A DNA stretch of 64,000 nt, taken from NCBI GenBank assembly GCA_000333855.2, contig CM007340.1, positions 424,972 through 488,971 on the forward strand, in the 5' to 3' direction. The stretch is from Endotrypanum monterogeii (Eukaryota; Euglenozoa; Kinetoplastea; Trypanosomatida; Trypanosomatidae). Made by a program: the position numbers and the translations under genes. Under the pieces are notes generated by a model. The model worked only from the letters and a program-made list of their open reading frames with translations. It made no database searches and had not been told where the DNA came from. The stretch's first letter is position 1, and each line of letters opens with the position of its first letter. Positions 1 through 14,600 of the stretch are shown here, in pieces.

Positions 1-3000
1 GATGGCAGTGCTTATTCTGTAGTCTCAGCCGGCTCCTCTCCTGCCCAGCCTCTATCTGCCGGCAACAGCGATGCTGCAAGAAACAACTCTCCATCCGCAG
101 CCACAGTCAAGCGTCCCGGCATTACCTCCTTCCGCCGGGCATCCACTCTCCAACTAAACGCGGCCTCTCGGACCGCCGGTGCACCCCGCGGGGGGGTGGC
201 GGGCAACAGTTTCACAGGCACGTCAGCCAACGCTTCAGCACAGTCCGTGGGAAGTAGTCTTTGCAAGCCAAACCCAGTCCCGCTCTCGGGCAGCCCGAAT
301 ATACGCCTGCGCCACCCTCTGGGGTGTGGAACTTCTGGTGAACGCATCTCTTCCTCGCCACCGAAGCAGCAGGCGGTGACAAGCGGAACCTCGCTGCCGG
401 TGCATCGAGGCAGCGCTGATGACCCCACAACGTTTCATGCGCATTCATCAGCTGCCGGCACGGCGGGGTGGACCAGAGACGGGAGTGCAACCTCACTGCT
501 TGAGGCTCCCAGTACGCTAACCAGCGCCATGTCCGTCTCTGGCCTCACCAATCACCTGCGTCTCAGTGAAGGTCTGAACTGTGTAGACTACCACCCGACA
601 TTCCGCGCGTTGGCGATTGGTAGCACTCGCCAGATTCACATGGTGGAGGTAATGAATGTGATTGGTCACGACGTCGCGGGCGCAGTCCAGCAGCACCGAG
701 TATGGCAACAGCACCAACAGCAGAAAAGCACACATCTCGGGGAACGGCCAGAGGACGAGGATGCCCAGGACTCTCTCGGCTCCGCGGCTCCATCCGAGCC
801 CCCTGCGTCGCCGCCACCTCTAGGGCCTGCACCGTTCCTGTTGCGCAACACCGGTGTCTTCGGCGGCCTCATCAAGGTGGAAAGCGTTGCGTGGTACCCA
901 AGCACCGAAGAGGCCTCGCTCGCCTTTATTCAGCCGGCGCGAACGGTAACAATTTTTCTTGACGCCATTCAGTTCAAGGCGGATGGCACATACCTCCCGC
1001 AGCAGTGGACGCGCTCGCAGTACAAGGGCAAGACACTCACCTCCACTATGGCGGCTGGGGGCGGCTCGACAGCGATGGCGGTGGTGGCGAACCTCGACTG
1101 TCTCTCCGGGGGGATCACCCCAGCACTCTTGACACCTAGCCTGGGGGGCGGCTCCGGACCCTACACACCGGCCTCCGCGTCACTGGCAGGTGGTCCATCA
1201 TTCGGTGTCCCCTCCATCTCGCACGGCAGCACGCCGCACGATACCAATTTCTCCACGCCATCCAGTACCGGCTACGCCCCGCCAGGACCTGCGGCCAGCA
1301 GCGGGCCCTACGTGGTGCGCAACCCGATAGGACCTCTGGCTAGGGAACTGATTGAGCTGAACATTGACATAACGTATATGCGTGTCGAGAAAATTGTATG
1401 GGACCCGCACCACCCCTACACCCTCGCTCTTAGCTCGCCCGCAACGCATTTTGAACTCTGGCAAGTGCCAACGGACGGCCCGCGCGTCTACGCACCACAG
1501 CTGGTGCTGCGCCCGCCGGCACACAACACGCGCAGTGTCGTTCGCGATATCGTATTCTCACCTTCCAACCCCCACATCATCATCGTCGTTACGGAATGCG
1601 GCAACACCGGCCAGGTTCTCCTTTACGACCGTCGCCAGGTGGAAGCGATGCGGCGCTTCGACATCAGTGGGCCAGGTCTCTCCGCTGCCTTCCACCCGCT
1701 CTTCTCTGACCTCCTCGCCGTCTGCTTCCGCCGCGAAAAGACGAAGCCCGACACCCGCGTATCCTTCCTGCAAGTGATGTCTAACAACGGGACCGCACCG
1801 GGATGGCTTTCACTCAATTCCTCGTCGGCAGCCGCATCGGCGCTAACCGCCCCACACGCGCCCCAAGGAGGCCCTCTTCCCGCCACGTCAACGGCCCCAC
1901 CCGTTGCCCCTGCCATTACGAGTGCAGACACAAGCTTCGTAGCCAACGTAGCTCCTACCAGCACGACACCGTATCTCGCTGAGCAGACGTATCTACCCCC
2001 AATCGACAACTACGCCTGTATCAACCGCATGCGGTGGCGACCGCCATCTATGGGACAACTCATGGAGCCAAAGGGACACCATTACATGACATTCAAGCCC
2101 TCTGCTCAGGCACTCTGCGTGGCACGCAACTCACCAAGCGTCAAGGGTGCCGTCCGCAGATGGTTCCCTCACCTGGGCCGACCTGTTGCACTCACAGTTG
2201 TGGTTCGCCTCGGCGGCAATGACAACTGATACAGATCTTTCCATCTGGGACGCCGCCAACGGCTTCTTCCCTGTGTGCTTCGTCAAGTACCTCTCCCCAC
2301 GCGGGGACACTACAACAAACGAGTCCAATGACTTTGTCTGGATCAACGAGCTGACGCTGGTGACGGCCTTCAAGAGCGGTGACGTGGTCTGCACGAGCTT
2401 TGTGAACAGCCCACTAGAAGGTTCAATCATGACCAGCGCTCAGCGGGTGCAACTGCGGACTGCGACGCCGCATCAGCAACAGCAACTTCAGCAGCAGCGC
2501 CAGCAGTTTGACCCTGAGGCAAGGGATGAGCTCGGCGAGCTTTACAGCACACGAATTGCGGAAGAAGAGGAGTGCCTCGCCATGTTGCCTGAGTATGTGC
2601 GCGACCCGTACGCAGATCTCTTCACTACATTTACCGTTTTACCGACAACTTCTATCGTGTCTGACCTCTTTGGATATTCTTACACCATCCGCAGCACGAA
2701 TGCAACCCTTCGCCGAAGCTATCATCAAATGATCCGACGCGACTGCGGGCAGCTGGTTCGCCGACTCGCCATCCAGGTATCAAGGGAAGCGGTGTTACGG
2801 GAGCAGTGGACAAAAATGCGCTCCCAAACCCCCGGTGTCTTTCCACCCACAGGGTCTGGTATGGCAAGTGGCCGCGCAGCCCTCCAGGAGCACCGGTCCC
2901 GCCGCCCATGCTCCCCCTTCACGCAGACAGGCGCTCTCCAGGGTCAAACCACATCGTCGCAGGGCTCTGACTCAACACCGCCAAGCCCGCGGCGTGGCAT

Positions 3001-6000
3001 GCGAACACGGCACTACTCCGCAGGCTCCTCGCTTCTGTCTATAGGTGCGCGGCAGGCGACCATGGCACCGGTCTCAGGAGGGGGGCGCACTAGCGGCGCC
3101 ACTGCCGGGCCCCGCAGAGTCGGCGTGAGCGGTGCGTCGAACGACGGAGGGGTGACAGATCAGCTCACTGAAAATGCGGAAGTGAGCGGCAATGCCCCCT
3201 CGCCCTGCCCCGAGCTGTCCACTGGGGAAGAAGAAGCAGTCGCAGTTTTCGAGGACCCAGTCCGTCACCCCTTGAGCATCTCCCCGGCATCAACGTGGCT
3301 AAGGAAATTGTTTGGGTTCCCACGGGCAAGGGGCCGGCGTCGACACCGATGCAAGCAATCCCACGAGCCGCCCGGCCCCATCCCCCCAGACCCCTCAGAA
3401 GTGAACGGCACAGCCGTCTCCTCTACCGCTGGCGATGACAGCCCCGAAGCTTTGACTACCATGCTAGGTGGCCCCCCAGGGCCGGGTCCTCTGCCGAAAG
3501 CAGACCCTGTCGTCGCTGCTGCTGTCTCAGCTCCAGCGGGTCAGCGACAGCCCCCGCCTTCTAGTGCTGTAAAGGGTGCTGGTATCCATTCGTTGTCTGG
3601 TGGCGGTCCAACTACACCCAGCATCACACTATCGGTCAACGTCACGCAGGCCAACAGCACCGATAACAGCGGTGGAAGCCCACGCCAGGTGCCCCCGACA
3701 GCGCCAGCGGCGCGAGCCCGTACGCCAGCGTCGCAGGCTTTCTCTGCGTACAGTGATGCATCCGCCAACGCTACCACCGTCGCGAACACCGCCTTTCCCG
3801 CGCACTATGACCGTATCAGTAGTAGTCGTGGTGGCATCAGCATGTCCTCCCTACCGCTTGGAGGCTCCTCCTTCGGCGTGTTTCCCTCAGCGACCGGTGA
3901 CCTGGACAGAGCCGGAGGGGGCATTGCGGGGCATTGCGGCATCACCAGCGGTGCTTCGTTCACGCAACTCTTTCCGCTTCTGCAAGGATTTGTGCATGTT
4001 CATAGCAGCACCGGAAGCGGCGGCGGCGAACGCTGTAACGCCCCCGCCCCGAAAGACAGGTCAGAGACCCAGCGATCATCGCGTGTGTCTTCCTGTATCG
4101 GGAAACAATCAGCTCGCACTGCGAACATCAACTCTCTCGTCACAGCAGCAGGTGCCTATGCCGAGTCCCCCACCTCGCCGGTAGCCCCCCCTGCCAGCCA
4201 ACACGAGCCCCAAGTTCTCACGCCCACCACTGGCTACGTCGTCAGCGCGGGGCTCGACCAAGAGGCGGCCACGATGCCCCCTTTACCCTTGCCGCATTCG
4301 GCCATGCCGATATCCGAAGGCTACGCATCTGGCGGTCCCGCCGTGGCCGCGCAGCTCATGCAAGCGCATGCCTACCTCGACTCAAAGAGGGACGTGACCA
4401 CGGTGATAGAGACCTTCGTACTGAGCGACCCGGTGTGTCACTGGTCCTACACGGAGAAGCAAGCGGAGCAACTGGCCTTTGTGTGCTTCGCGCTCGAGTG
4501 GGACATGGGATACGAGCTGGCGCTTGCGATGAAGGCCTTACGGCAGAAGCGAGCGGATGCTGAAGCTGCTGCTGAAGTGCTCGCGACATCAGAGGGTGCA
4601 TTCTCACACAGGGCAGGCCCGATGCCTCCGATGCACCCTCGCGACGCCGACATCCCCGAATCGCCTCCGTCCTCCTGGTGGCGCAGCAGTAGCAGTGGCC
4701 GCCGTCAAGAGGTTGACTGGGGGCCGAAGCAACAGGCAGTCGGGGAATCCGACGACCTTAAACCGAGCGTTACCTCCGCTCGTGAGGCAGGTGGCCAAGC
4801 GAGGCCTTGTTTGGACAGCGCCGGCACACCGGCAGCTTCTCGAGCGCGTTCTAGTGCGCCGAACAGCGATCCCACGAGCATATGTGATTGGGGGAACGGG
4901 GTGCCGGTGCCAAGCCACGAGGACGTCGATGACAAGGTAGCGGCTATGATGGAGGAGAACGCGCGCATTTGTGAGCGAGTCATGCGCGAGCGCAGAGAGG
5001 CTGCCAGAGCCGGCTCTGAGAGCCACCGTGCCCACACGAAACAGGGCCGGCCGCACAGGAAAGACGGCAGTGGGGTCGCTGGTCAGTCTTCTGAGAATGC
5101 TGCAGCGACGACGTGCAGTGAGAAAAATGAAGAAGGGAATCACCCAGGCGATGCGCGCACTTCTGAGGTGTCCAACGAAGCCGCCTGCGATCCACGCGCG
5201 CAATGGTGGCGCGCGGCCGCGCATGCGTGGCGCTCGCATCACGTCTCCTTCATCATTTCCATCACCGCACAGCAGTTGGAGTACGCCGGGCTCATGGGAG
5301 ATGTGCAATATAGTATTGTGCTTTACATTCTGTTTTGTCTGTGGTGGCGCCTGCACAGCGAGGTCGCCGAGGCAGCTTACGCCGTGGCTCTCGAAGCGCG
5401 AGCCCGTCAACGTAACGCCAGCAACAGTCTAGGCCGTCATGACGATGCAGATGATCAAAAGAAACACAAGTTCGTATCTCCTCAGAGCAGCATCCCTCTC
5501 GATGGTGCAGAAACCAGCCGCCACCGCGCTGCAACGATGGCTACCGGAATAGAAGGGAACGGGAATCAAAGCAGTGGCAGAAGTGGTTCGAGCACCTCAG
5601 GAGTATCGGCCGACATCCTCTTCTCTGTGGCTGCCCTACAGGCCCGAAGTGTGTCGACGACTGACGATGAAGACAATGCAAGAAAAAGCCGAATCGACCA
5701 CCATCCTCCTGGCAGTGACGACTCGGAAGGTGACGCGGAGAGCGCCACCAGCGGCACGTCTCCATCACTAGAGAAACTGAAGGTGCTCTCTCACCTTTGT
5801 TTATTCTTCCTCCATTGTCCGATGATGCCGTCCTCCCAGAAATTGTCCTCGAAGCCTGCTCACCACGCCCAACCTCCCGCGCATTGGTACCGATCAGCCA
5901 GCATCGGTACCCTCGCTGCAGCGACCAGAGGTGGTACGAACTCTGGGAACCTTGGTAATACCGTCAGCCTACCTATGACTAGTTCGGCATCCGCGATGGT

Positions 6001-7629
6001 GCTGTCAAGCGGCGGTGGGGAAACAGGCGTTATGAATACAGCAGATACGGCCAGCAGCCCAGCGAACAGCGGCCTTTCAAAGGCATCTGCCTCGACGCCC
6101 CGCCTTCCCTCTCGAGGTCTCACCAAAAGCTCACCCCGATTCAACAGCACACCCAAGACACCCTCCATGGTCGGGAGCGGCAGCCCCGCGACCGCTGCTT
6201 GGCGAAGGCGCCGCATGTCCTGGACGCTTCAGGGTGTGCACCAACCAGGCAACGACACAGACCCCAACTGCTGTGTCGGAGAGCACGACTCCACTACAAG
6301 TGGCAAAGCACTGCACATGACAAAAGACTACGTGGACGTGGAAGGGCTACGCGGTGTGCGACTCTACCCTCGCAGCCGTAACGAGTCGCCCACGCCGGAC
6401 GACTGCTCACCAGAAGAGTGGAAGATACGAGCACTGCAGTGGCTGGAGACCTACACAGCGGACCTGTACGCACGCCAGCTATACGTTCCACTCAACGAGC
6501 TCCTCCTCATTATGCCCGAAATATTTCGTGAGCCCACAAATCCAGTGCAACCGCGCGCTGCCGACGTCGCGTATGAAAAACAGATGACATATGTGTATTG
6601 CGGCGCCTGTTCCAAAGCGGAGCTGTGGAGTCGAACCCAACAAGAAACGGTTCCCGCCGCGGTGCGATTGTACGAGCGAGTTGTACGTCGTGATCATCAC
6701 AGCAGCAGCAGCGGCGGCGAAGAGATGAGCGATGAAGACGAGAAGGGCATCACCGCCAGTGGTACCCTGCCCGCGGTGGCACATACACACGTCACCCAAG
6801 GGACAAGGAACGGAGCAAGGAGCACCACGCCACGGCCAAGGCTCGCCGTGACGCGGGGGCCTATGAATACTACGCGAACTGTAGCAATTCCTCATCTGAT
6901 GCAACAACGCCGTCCGTGGAGTCACCGACATCGTCGATACTTTCCTGCGAGGAGCAAGGGTTCGCGGCCGGGGTGCCACCAACGCCTGCAGTGCCAGACG
7001 TCAGCTTATCCTCAGAGCACAGCGACAGTGAGCACGCACCCCACGCCACGGTGACACACGATGAAGCGGCCCCTCCGGAGGAGGCCGTCTCCGGTCGAGA
7101 GATGGAAACCGAACGCTGTAGCAGCTTTGCGAGCACGACCGAAGGGTCACATCTGGGCACAAGTGCCGCTGACGGGCGCGCTACTCTGCATTTGCCCGCG
7201 GCGGTCTCGTCTCAACGCCCCCAGTCTACCTTGGCGTCTCGTCCACTGCCTCGGGAGCAGCACCACCGAGGCATCGCGCGCCATCCCTCTCGGCGGAGTC
7301 GTCGCAGCCTTGACGACGCTGATGATGCTGAGGAATGGAACCTGACGCGTCCTGCTGTGAACATGGCCCGTCCACCTGCTCGGCACACAGTCATTGGTTG
7401 CGACGAGTGCAACGGAAATTTCCCTGCAAACAATGCGGCGTGTCGACACTGTCATAACCCTACGGCTATGACGTGTGTGATTTGTGAAGAAGTCGTGGAA
7501 GGTATGTTTTTCTGGCTTCGATCGTGTGGACATGGTGGTCATGTGCACCACATCGAGGAGTGGCTACGGTACTCACAGGAATGTCCCAAGTGTGGTGTTC
7601 CCATCACGCAGACGTGGAGGGGCAGCTGA
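1..7629 (+). CDS. WDR24/Sea2-like GATOR2 subunit (5' partial, two frame changes)
   Basis: The reading frame is open from base 1, so the true start lies upstream. Coding runs in frame 1 to about 2100-2229, in frame 2 to about 6780-6860, then in frame 1 to the TGA at 7627-7629. The first part and the 5' end of the second hold WD40-type blades (for example LSIWD near 2245). The middle has a helical stretch containing GDVQ, as in WDR24. The C-terminus (about 7400-7610) is a Cys/His-rich zinc ribbon and RING-like domain with CDEC, CRHC, CVIC, SCGHGGHVHHIEEW and CPKCG. That end matches the WDR24/WDR59/Sea2-Sea3 family, closest to WDR24. Family role: part of GATOR2/SEACAT, which relays amino-acid sufficiency to TORC1 at the lysosome or vacuole. 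At over 2500 residues it is about three times the animal protein because of low-complexity inserts. The two shifts (+1, then -1) cancel. They may be sequence errors or mark a pseudogene. Confidence 0.72.
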
Positions 7630-8642
7630 GCACAAACAGGCAATGCCGCTCCTCGGAGGCGAAGACAAAAACGAAACGACTGAACATGTTTCCGCGTACG
7701 GTATAGCACATATTCAGGGGCAACCTCCCTTCCTCCGCTCCCTCTTCGGTGTTCGAGAAGAAATTGTTTTTTTTTGGAAAAGAAGTGAACCTTTGTGCTG
7801 TGGGTCATCAGCAGCACGGACTGTTCTTTAGCCCACTCCTTTTTTTTTTCTTCACGATGGAGGAGTGTTGGAAGGGGTGAAGGGGAAAATAGAGTGGAAG
7901 TATAATATGTTACCCCAGTCGAGTCTCTATTAGTGCAACCATCGCAAATGTGTTTGTGTTGGTGACCGCTTTTTTTTATCGCAATCCCACTTTTTAATAC
8001 ACACACATATTTGCAAGGAAAGCAGTGGTCGTTACTTGGACACGCGTTTCCATGAGATGATCACGAGGCGCTGATGGTGATAAGTGAGCCCTATATAAAT
8101 AAATATTTATTTATTTATATCTATACGCTGAACTGCTCGATCCATATTCAGATGCACCTCCTAACACTGTATTCCCTCCCTCCATCTTTCCCTCTGCCAC
8201 TCCCCCTCATGTGCACACACACATACACTGATAGTCCAGCATTGATGATAAAGGACAGCGGCAAAAAGAAATCAAACCGCGTATATACATAAATTCATAA
8301 ACTCCTCTGTAATGGCTGCACCGCGCACGCGAACACAACCCCTGTGAAGTTGCACCCGCGTACGTACGTGTGTGTGTGTGTGTGTAGGAAAACTGAAGAG
8401 TCGTCCGCACTTAATCGAAGTGCGCCTTCGGTCCCTCAGACACGGCGGCATTTCTCACGTCTCTCATGACAAGTTCGCATATAAACACACACATATATAT
8501 ATATATAGATATATAGATATAGGTTAACACACTCGCATCGCCCCCGTTGATAGAAAACAAGGTCCCTTCTCGTTCCCTGCCTCTTTGTTGTTGTTGTTGA
8601 GCAATCTTCCAGGAGTCAAAGGGGTTCCCGAGCCCTCATCCA
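7630..8642 (+). promoter_or_regulatory. Intergenic region: 3'UTR and trans-splice acceptor for the AAA+ gene
   Basis: No gene seen. It contains T runs, a (TA)n tract at about 8488-8520, a (GT)n tract near 8369-8386 and an AAATA/TTTAT-rich patch near 8095-8125. A pyrimidine-rich tract at about 8562-8598 leads to AG at 8600-8601 and again at 8611-8612. These are plausible spliced-leader addition sites, giving a 5'UTR of about 30-40 nt before the ATG at 8643. Confidence 0.5.
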
Positions 8643-11600
8643 ATGGTTGGCAGGCCACAAAAGGCGCGACACAACCCCGCGCGCACATCATCGTCGGCTA
8701 CTACCAAGGATAGAAAACCGCACGAGGTGAAGCACATCATCGATAGACCTGTCTCGGCAACAGGGCTACTCCGGAGCGAAGGCCACAGCCTCCCCTCCAG
8801 ACATTGCTCAACAACATCTTCAATTCACACAAGCACCGTCATCACTATCGAGGACAGAGGCGAAGAGGACTCCGTCGCACAGGGCGATGCAACAAGAAAG
8901 GCCAATAACGGCTTTGTATCTGGGAGCGTGAATCACAGTAGCAGTACTGGCCGCGCTGACACCTCCCCGTCGCATCGCCAAACAGCTCACCCAGCCGAGG
9001 CTGTGGCCGAGGAGGTGAGCAATCACTCGCCTCCTATCTCAGGCGCGCCGAGCAGGGCCTTCACCACCACCTCTGGTTCGCGGCTCCCAACACGAAAAGA
9101 GCGTGGTGGTAGCCGAGAGAGCTTCAAGAGTTGTCATACAATAAAGCAGCGGCAGCACGAGGTGACGTACCTCTCCGACGAGGAGAAAAATGAGGAGATC
9201 CAACTCGACAACGAGCGACTCACGCCACCCCAATCGCCTACCCCAGTGAGGAGCAGCCGTGGCAGCACTGGCTTCTCCCCTGCCCATGAGCCAGTGATAT
9301 CATCACGACTACTCTGCAAGGAAGAAAACAAGGAGGAAGTCGATGAGGTGGGGGAAGGGATGGAGCAGCCGCGCGAACTGCAGCGTGGAGGGGCTCGAGC
9401 TGTGCACAACCATTCAGTCCTCCGCACCTCGTCACCCACTCGGGTATCGGCAAGCCCAGCTCTCCTTGGCGCTACAGCCACAGAAGACTCAAAGCGGCAT
9501 GCCAGCGGAGAAGACCAAGTCCCCCTAGACATGGTGTCGCGTGCTTTCCACACCGCACCCCTCCTGCATGCATCGGGACTCATCGACTTCTTCACCTACG
9601 GTATACAGGCAGCGGCGCGTCACTACTGTGGCCACCTCAACGGCTCTACCAGCGCGGAGGAAAATGGGGCGCGCGACGAGATGAGCGAAGCTGCAGCCGC
9701 CGGAATCCCTGACCAAGAAACCGCTTCTCCAGCCTTGGCAGCTTCACCTGATAACGTACCTCACCATAGCACGCCACCACGTTACCGCAATATCTTTCTA
9801 GAAGACAATGCGAGTGTGCCCAGGAACGGCGTCAACCAGGTCCGCTACTTCGACAAGACTGACTCGCGCAGCAGCAGCGCTGCCACATATGACAGCGGTG
9901 CTGAAGGGGATGAGTCACTCTCCTTTCAGAATGACAAGAAGTCGCTGAACACAAGGGAAACGTGTCTACTTAATCCTCAACAAACCTCTCTTTTTCGAGG
10001 CCCTCGCGGTGCGATCGCAGCTCACCATCCTGCCCAGCGAGGGACGACGATAGACGAATCGTGGCTTGCCGCCACTGAGGAGACACCTCCGTCGACCAAC
10101 TCGCGGCAACCGTCACGAGTGCCGTGCGGCGCAGAGCAGTCTGCGAAGGAACCACACGGTGTCTGTGCTCAGGCGCTCTTCCGCGAGGCGCTGCAGCACG
10201 CGTACCAGTGCGAGGACGCGCACAGGCACCTACGACGTGCACAGCTAGACAAACAACGGGTACAGCTCCTACGCGGCGTTGCACTTCTTCAAGGGGGTCC
10301 ATCGCCCTCGTGTGCTGCACTTCTCCGCGAGTTGCAGCCTGCACACGTGCGTGATAATCACCGCTGCACTCACCCAACCACGCCTCTCACCTCACTTAAA
10401 CCCCAGCAACGACGAGCCGGGGGGTCGGCAAAAAACCAAACTGTGGAGGTAGTGGTGGAGCAGACAAGCAAAGTCCAGAAAGCAACACCGGCGCTCGTCC
10501 AGGAAAACGTTGGTGGTGAAAAAAACGGCACTGACAACCTCTTCGCTGCGCTCGACGACAGAGAAGGGTGCGCGTCGGTCAGTGCTGGCACCTCTGAGGC
10601 ATGCATCTCTTGCTCTCCGATGTCCGTGACAACGCCGCAGATGGGCTCCATGCCCCAGCATTTTCTCCAGGTGATGTCACCCGCCCAGGCTAAGAGGCTG
10701 CACAGGCCGCTGAACCCTTTCACCGAGGCACTTGTGCGTCATCACCGGGACTGGGCGCTCAAGCAACGCGCTGCGCGGAACGCAGAAGACCAAGCTATTC
10801 ATGCCAGGCGGATATACGAATTGCCCCTGCTCACCGAGGATGTCGTCCGCTACGCATCTTTGCTGTTATGCTTGCGCCGACGGGGCCGCGGTGGCGATGG
10901 CACGGTCATTCTGTCTGGTACACAAAATACAGGAGATGCTGCGGTGTTGCCGCCAGGCCCGACTACCAAAGAACTGAGTAGCTCGAGCTCCAATGGTGGC
11001 TCACCCCAGTCCCCTGCGGTGACGACCGCAGACAACACCACCCCGCCCCCGTTCGGGGAGGAGGGGACACTCCTATACCTCAAGTACCCTGCCCCGCTCC
11101 TGCGCACGACATCCTTCGCGGTGGAAACAGTGCGACTCATGAAATGGCTGCGCACGTGGAAAAAGAGCAGCCTTGGCGCACCTACCGGAACGGCAGGTAT
11201 CCTGAGCTCTGCTGGGAGTGGGGATGGCGGCAGCACAAACAGAAACCGAGACAGAAACACACACAAGCGCGTGCGAGGGGAGGCGCCCGAACTCCACCGC
11301 CTTTACGTGGGTGGCAATAGCGGCCCAGATGACAATAGCACCTATAACGATGAGGCAGTGCAGGTGGTGGCGAACAGTGCAGCTCCCGCATCATGCACAC
11401 TCTCTTGCACCACCACTGCGGAAGCATCCCAGTCAAACCGATCGACAGTGGAACGCATTTGTTGTCAGGTGCAGCACGCTGCAGCTCTTCATCAGGCGGA
11501 GCTTAAGCAGGAGCGGCGCTTGGCCTTCCTGAAACTCTTTGGCGCGGCTGCCGCTGGGTCGCCGATGGGCACCCTCTTTCCAAGCACATATACTCAATCT

Positions 11601-14600
11601 AAGACGATAGCAGTGCATGAACAAATTGATGAGAAATTCGAGGCTGGAGAAGCCGAGGTGCAGCAGCACGTCTCCTCTGTAGAAGCGGAAGAACTCACTG
11701 GCACGACTGCAGGGGCGCGCAATGCCTCCACCACTCCTGTCGGTGTCACGCACGGCATTACTTCCTCATTGGGATGTATGTCTTTATCCGCAGGTCAGAC
11801 GCAACTCAAATCTTCACAGACCATGCGCTGCTCGCGAGCGTACCAACTGTACTGCCAAGCGTGGAAGCACGTCGTCAGGGTTGGTATAACGCCCTTGGCT
11901 GTTGCGACCAAAGCCTTCTCCGCAAACCGTGCAATTCCTGGACAACCTTGGCTTAGCAAACCTCATGCCAGCAACAGCACCGGCGCGTCTGTCATCTGCG
12001 ACACAGAGATGAGTTGGACCTGTGGCACCGTCTCCCGAGCGTGCGCGGATTTGCCTTTTTTTAAGGAAATGAGAGAGGAGGCGCGCCGCACTGCCCTGGG
12101 CTCTGTGAGCAACGGCTCGCTCTACGAGGATGCCTTTGGCAACCGTCTGCGCAGCGCACGGCTGGCCAAGAAAGAGCGGGAGCAGCAAGAACTTCTGGCG
12201 GCACAACAGCGACGACGTGCAAAGAGGAGAGGCTACTTCCACCGCGACGACGGAAACAGTGATGGCTTCAGCGGCAAGGGGGCAAACAGGGCCTCCGGAA
12301 TGCTAGAAGTCGTGCTGCAATCGTTCGCGACGTCCGGCAATGGAAGCCAAGACACAGGGGGGCGAAAGAAGCGGCGCCGCAGCGACGACAGTAGCGACAG
12401 CACCAGTGAAGGCGATACTTCAGTTAAAAGCACAGCGCCCCACAGCAGCAAGGAGTGTGCAGCGGTGTCGTGTCCCTCGTCCTCACAGTCGAGCTCACGC
12501 AGCAGCAGCGAATCGATGGTATCCTCGGAAAGCGACGAGGACGGATTCATGCCGAAGGACGAGCTGACAAATATTGCTGTCGTGTCGGGTCCTACGGGTT
12601 CCGGCAAGACCGCTGCGGTGTACGTGGCCGCGCAACTGCTGGGCTTTCGCGTCGTGGAGATGAACACCTCAGTGCGACGATGTTCGAAGACAGTAGAGCA
12701 CCTGCTTGCAGAGCTCACGCGCAGCTACCGGCTGAGTGGAACTCGGACCGGTAGTACAGGTGGCTTCAACGTAGAGGAAGAGCTCGCGAGGCTGAAGCAG
12801 CAGCACGCTGACATGATGCAGCGGGCCAAGGACGAGGCTGTGGCTGCTGAAAAGGAATCACCATCCTCGAAGCGCGGTGCTGCCAAAACGAATAGCATAT
12901 CCGCCCACGCCATCGCAAAATTTTTTGCCAAGGGCAGTAACCGCCCCGCAGAGCCGAGCAACAAAATCGTGAATGGTACTCGAAAAAACGATGTGGTCGA
13001 GCAAGCTCCTAGTGTGTGTATAGTAGACGATACGCATCTCTCTGCTGACATCAGTGCTGTCTCCCCCCCGACACCGCCACAACAGCCGCCACCCGCCCCA
13101 GCAACCCCTGGGGCACCAGTGGGCGGCACCGAAACCCTTCTACTGTTTGAGGATGCCGATATTCTCCTTGGCGATGAATCCGCTAAGTCGTTTTATGCCG
13201 CCATCCGTGACCTCGCACACCGCAGCAAAGTTCCCATCGTTGTGACAGTGTCCTCCGACCCAGTCCCCGCACAGCGCTACGACACCGAGCCCTTCTTGGA
13301 CCTTCACCACCACCAGCAGCAGCAGCAGCAGCACTCAGCGTCAACCTCGCGGGAACCTGCCTTGCAGTCGACGTACTGGCAGCTGTGCGACAAGGCAGGT
13401 ATAAACTCAACGATGGCCTCGCTAGACGCAGAGCAGCATGCACTGCATCTAGAAACAGACCTGAGTCTCTGTGGCGCCTTTGCAGCAACAGTAACCTCCA
13501 CCTCGGCGGCCACACGCGAGAGCGGCGGTAGCCTTTTGGCGTCAGGTGACAATGGCCGGAACGGGGGTGTATCACTGGCGAGTGGCACCTCGGCAGCAGT
13601 GTTATCTTCGCCCGTTTCATATGCCAGTAGTGGCGGCGCAGGTGGCAGCGCCGCGACGGCTACCAGCCCAGGGACGAACGGAATGACCACTGGGGTCTCC
13701 CATGCACACACACACGGAAGCAGCGGCAACAACACCACAGCTACCACCACCACCACCACCACCGCTGCCTCGGTGGCTGCCCGCTATACTCATATGCCTC
13801 TGAACGCCACGCTCGTATCGAACTACTTCGGTTCCCAGACGCCGTTCACCGTCGTCGGACCGCTCCCACCCTCTGCCCTCTACGCACAACTCCTAGCAGT
13901 GGGAGCAGTGGAACTTGACCTGCTGCGACTCAGCGACCGGGTCACATTACCCGACGACAGCGACGGTGCCACCGCCGTGTCGTGGCAGCACGAACTAGAA
14001 GATATGGTGACACACCTCAAAGTGCATGACGTAGATCTCTTCCTTCGACTTGCAGAGCAACTCCGCCATCACATCTTCGGTGCATGGGATGTTGTCAAGG
14101 ATACCACTAGTGCATCGCCCACGCCGTCGTTACTGGCGAGGCACAGCTTGGTAACTGCGGTACAGTGCGATGCAGCTCGCACCACGACGACAGATATACG
14201 CTACTGGCTAAACACGCTACAAGTTTTGCTACCGTCATTGCGAGTAGTAAGCAGCGCAGCACAGGTGCTAGAGGGGGATAGGAGAGTGTTGACAGATTCT
14301 GCGACGCGCAAGCGATCACGAGAAGCAGTCAATGAGACGTCGTCTGCGGCCGTGTTAGCCGCCTGTCGTGGTGATATCGAGACATGTGACACTCACTTCA
14401 TCAGTGCTCGGCGAGCCGAGCACCTCCTCGAGGCGGATTTCAAAAGGGGCGTCAGCCGTGCCGCGAGTGAGTGGGACTCAGCCCATGGTCGACACCTCTC
14501 CAATGTCTCTTACAACGAACTGCACAGCACTCGCTACCAGCACTGGTTCTTGGATAGCCACGTGAACTATATCACAGACATTGTGGAGGAGTTGACCACA

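Noticed and set aside
13183..13762. Long minus-strand frames under the AAA+ gene
   Set aside because: They are reading-frame shadows of CAG/ACC-rich coding sequence; the + strand product carries the AAA+ motifs.
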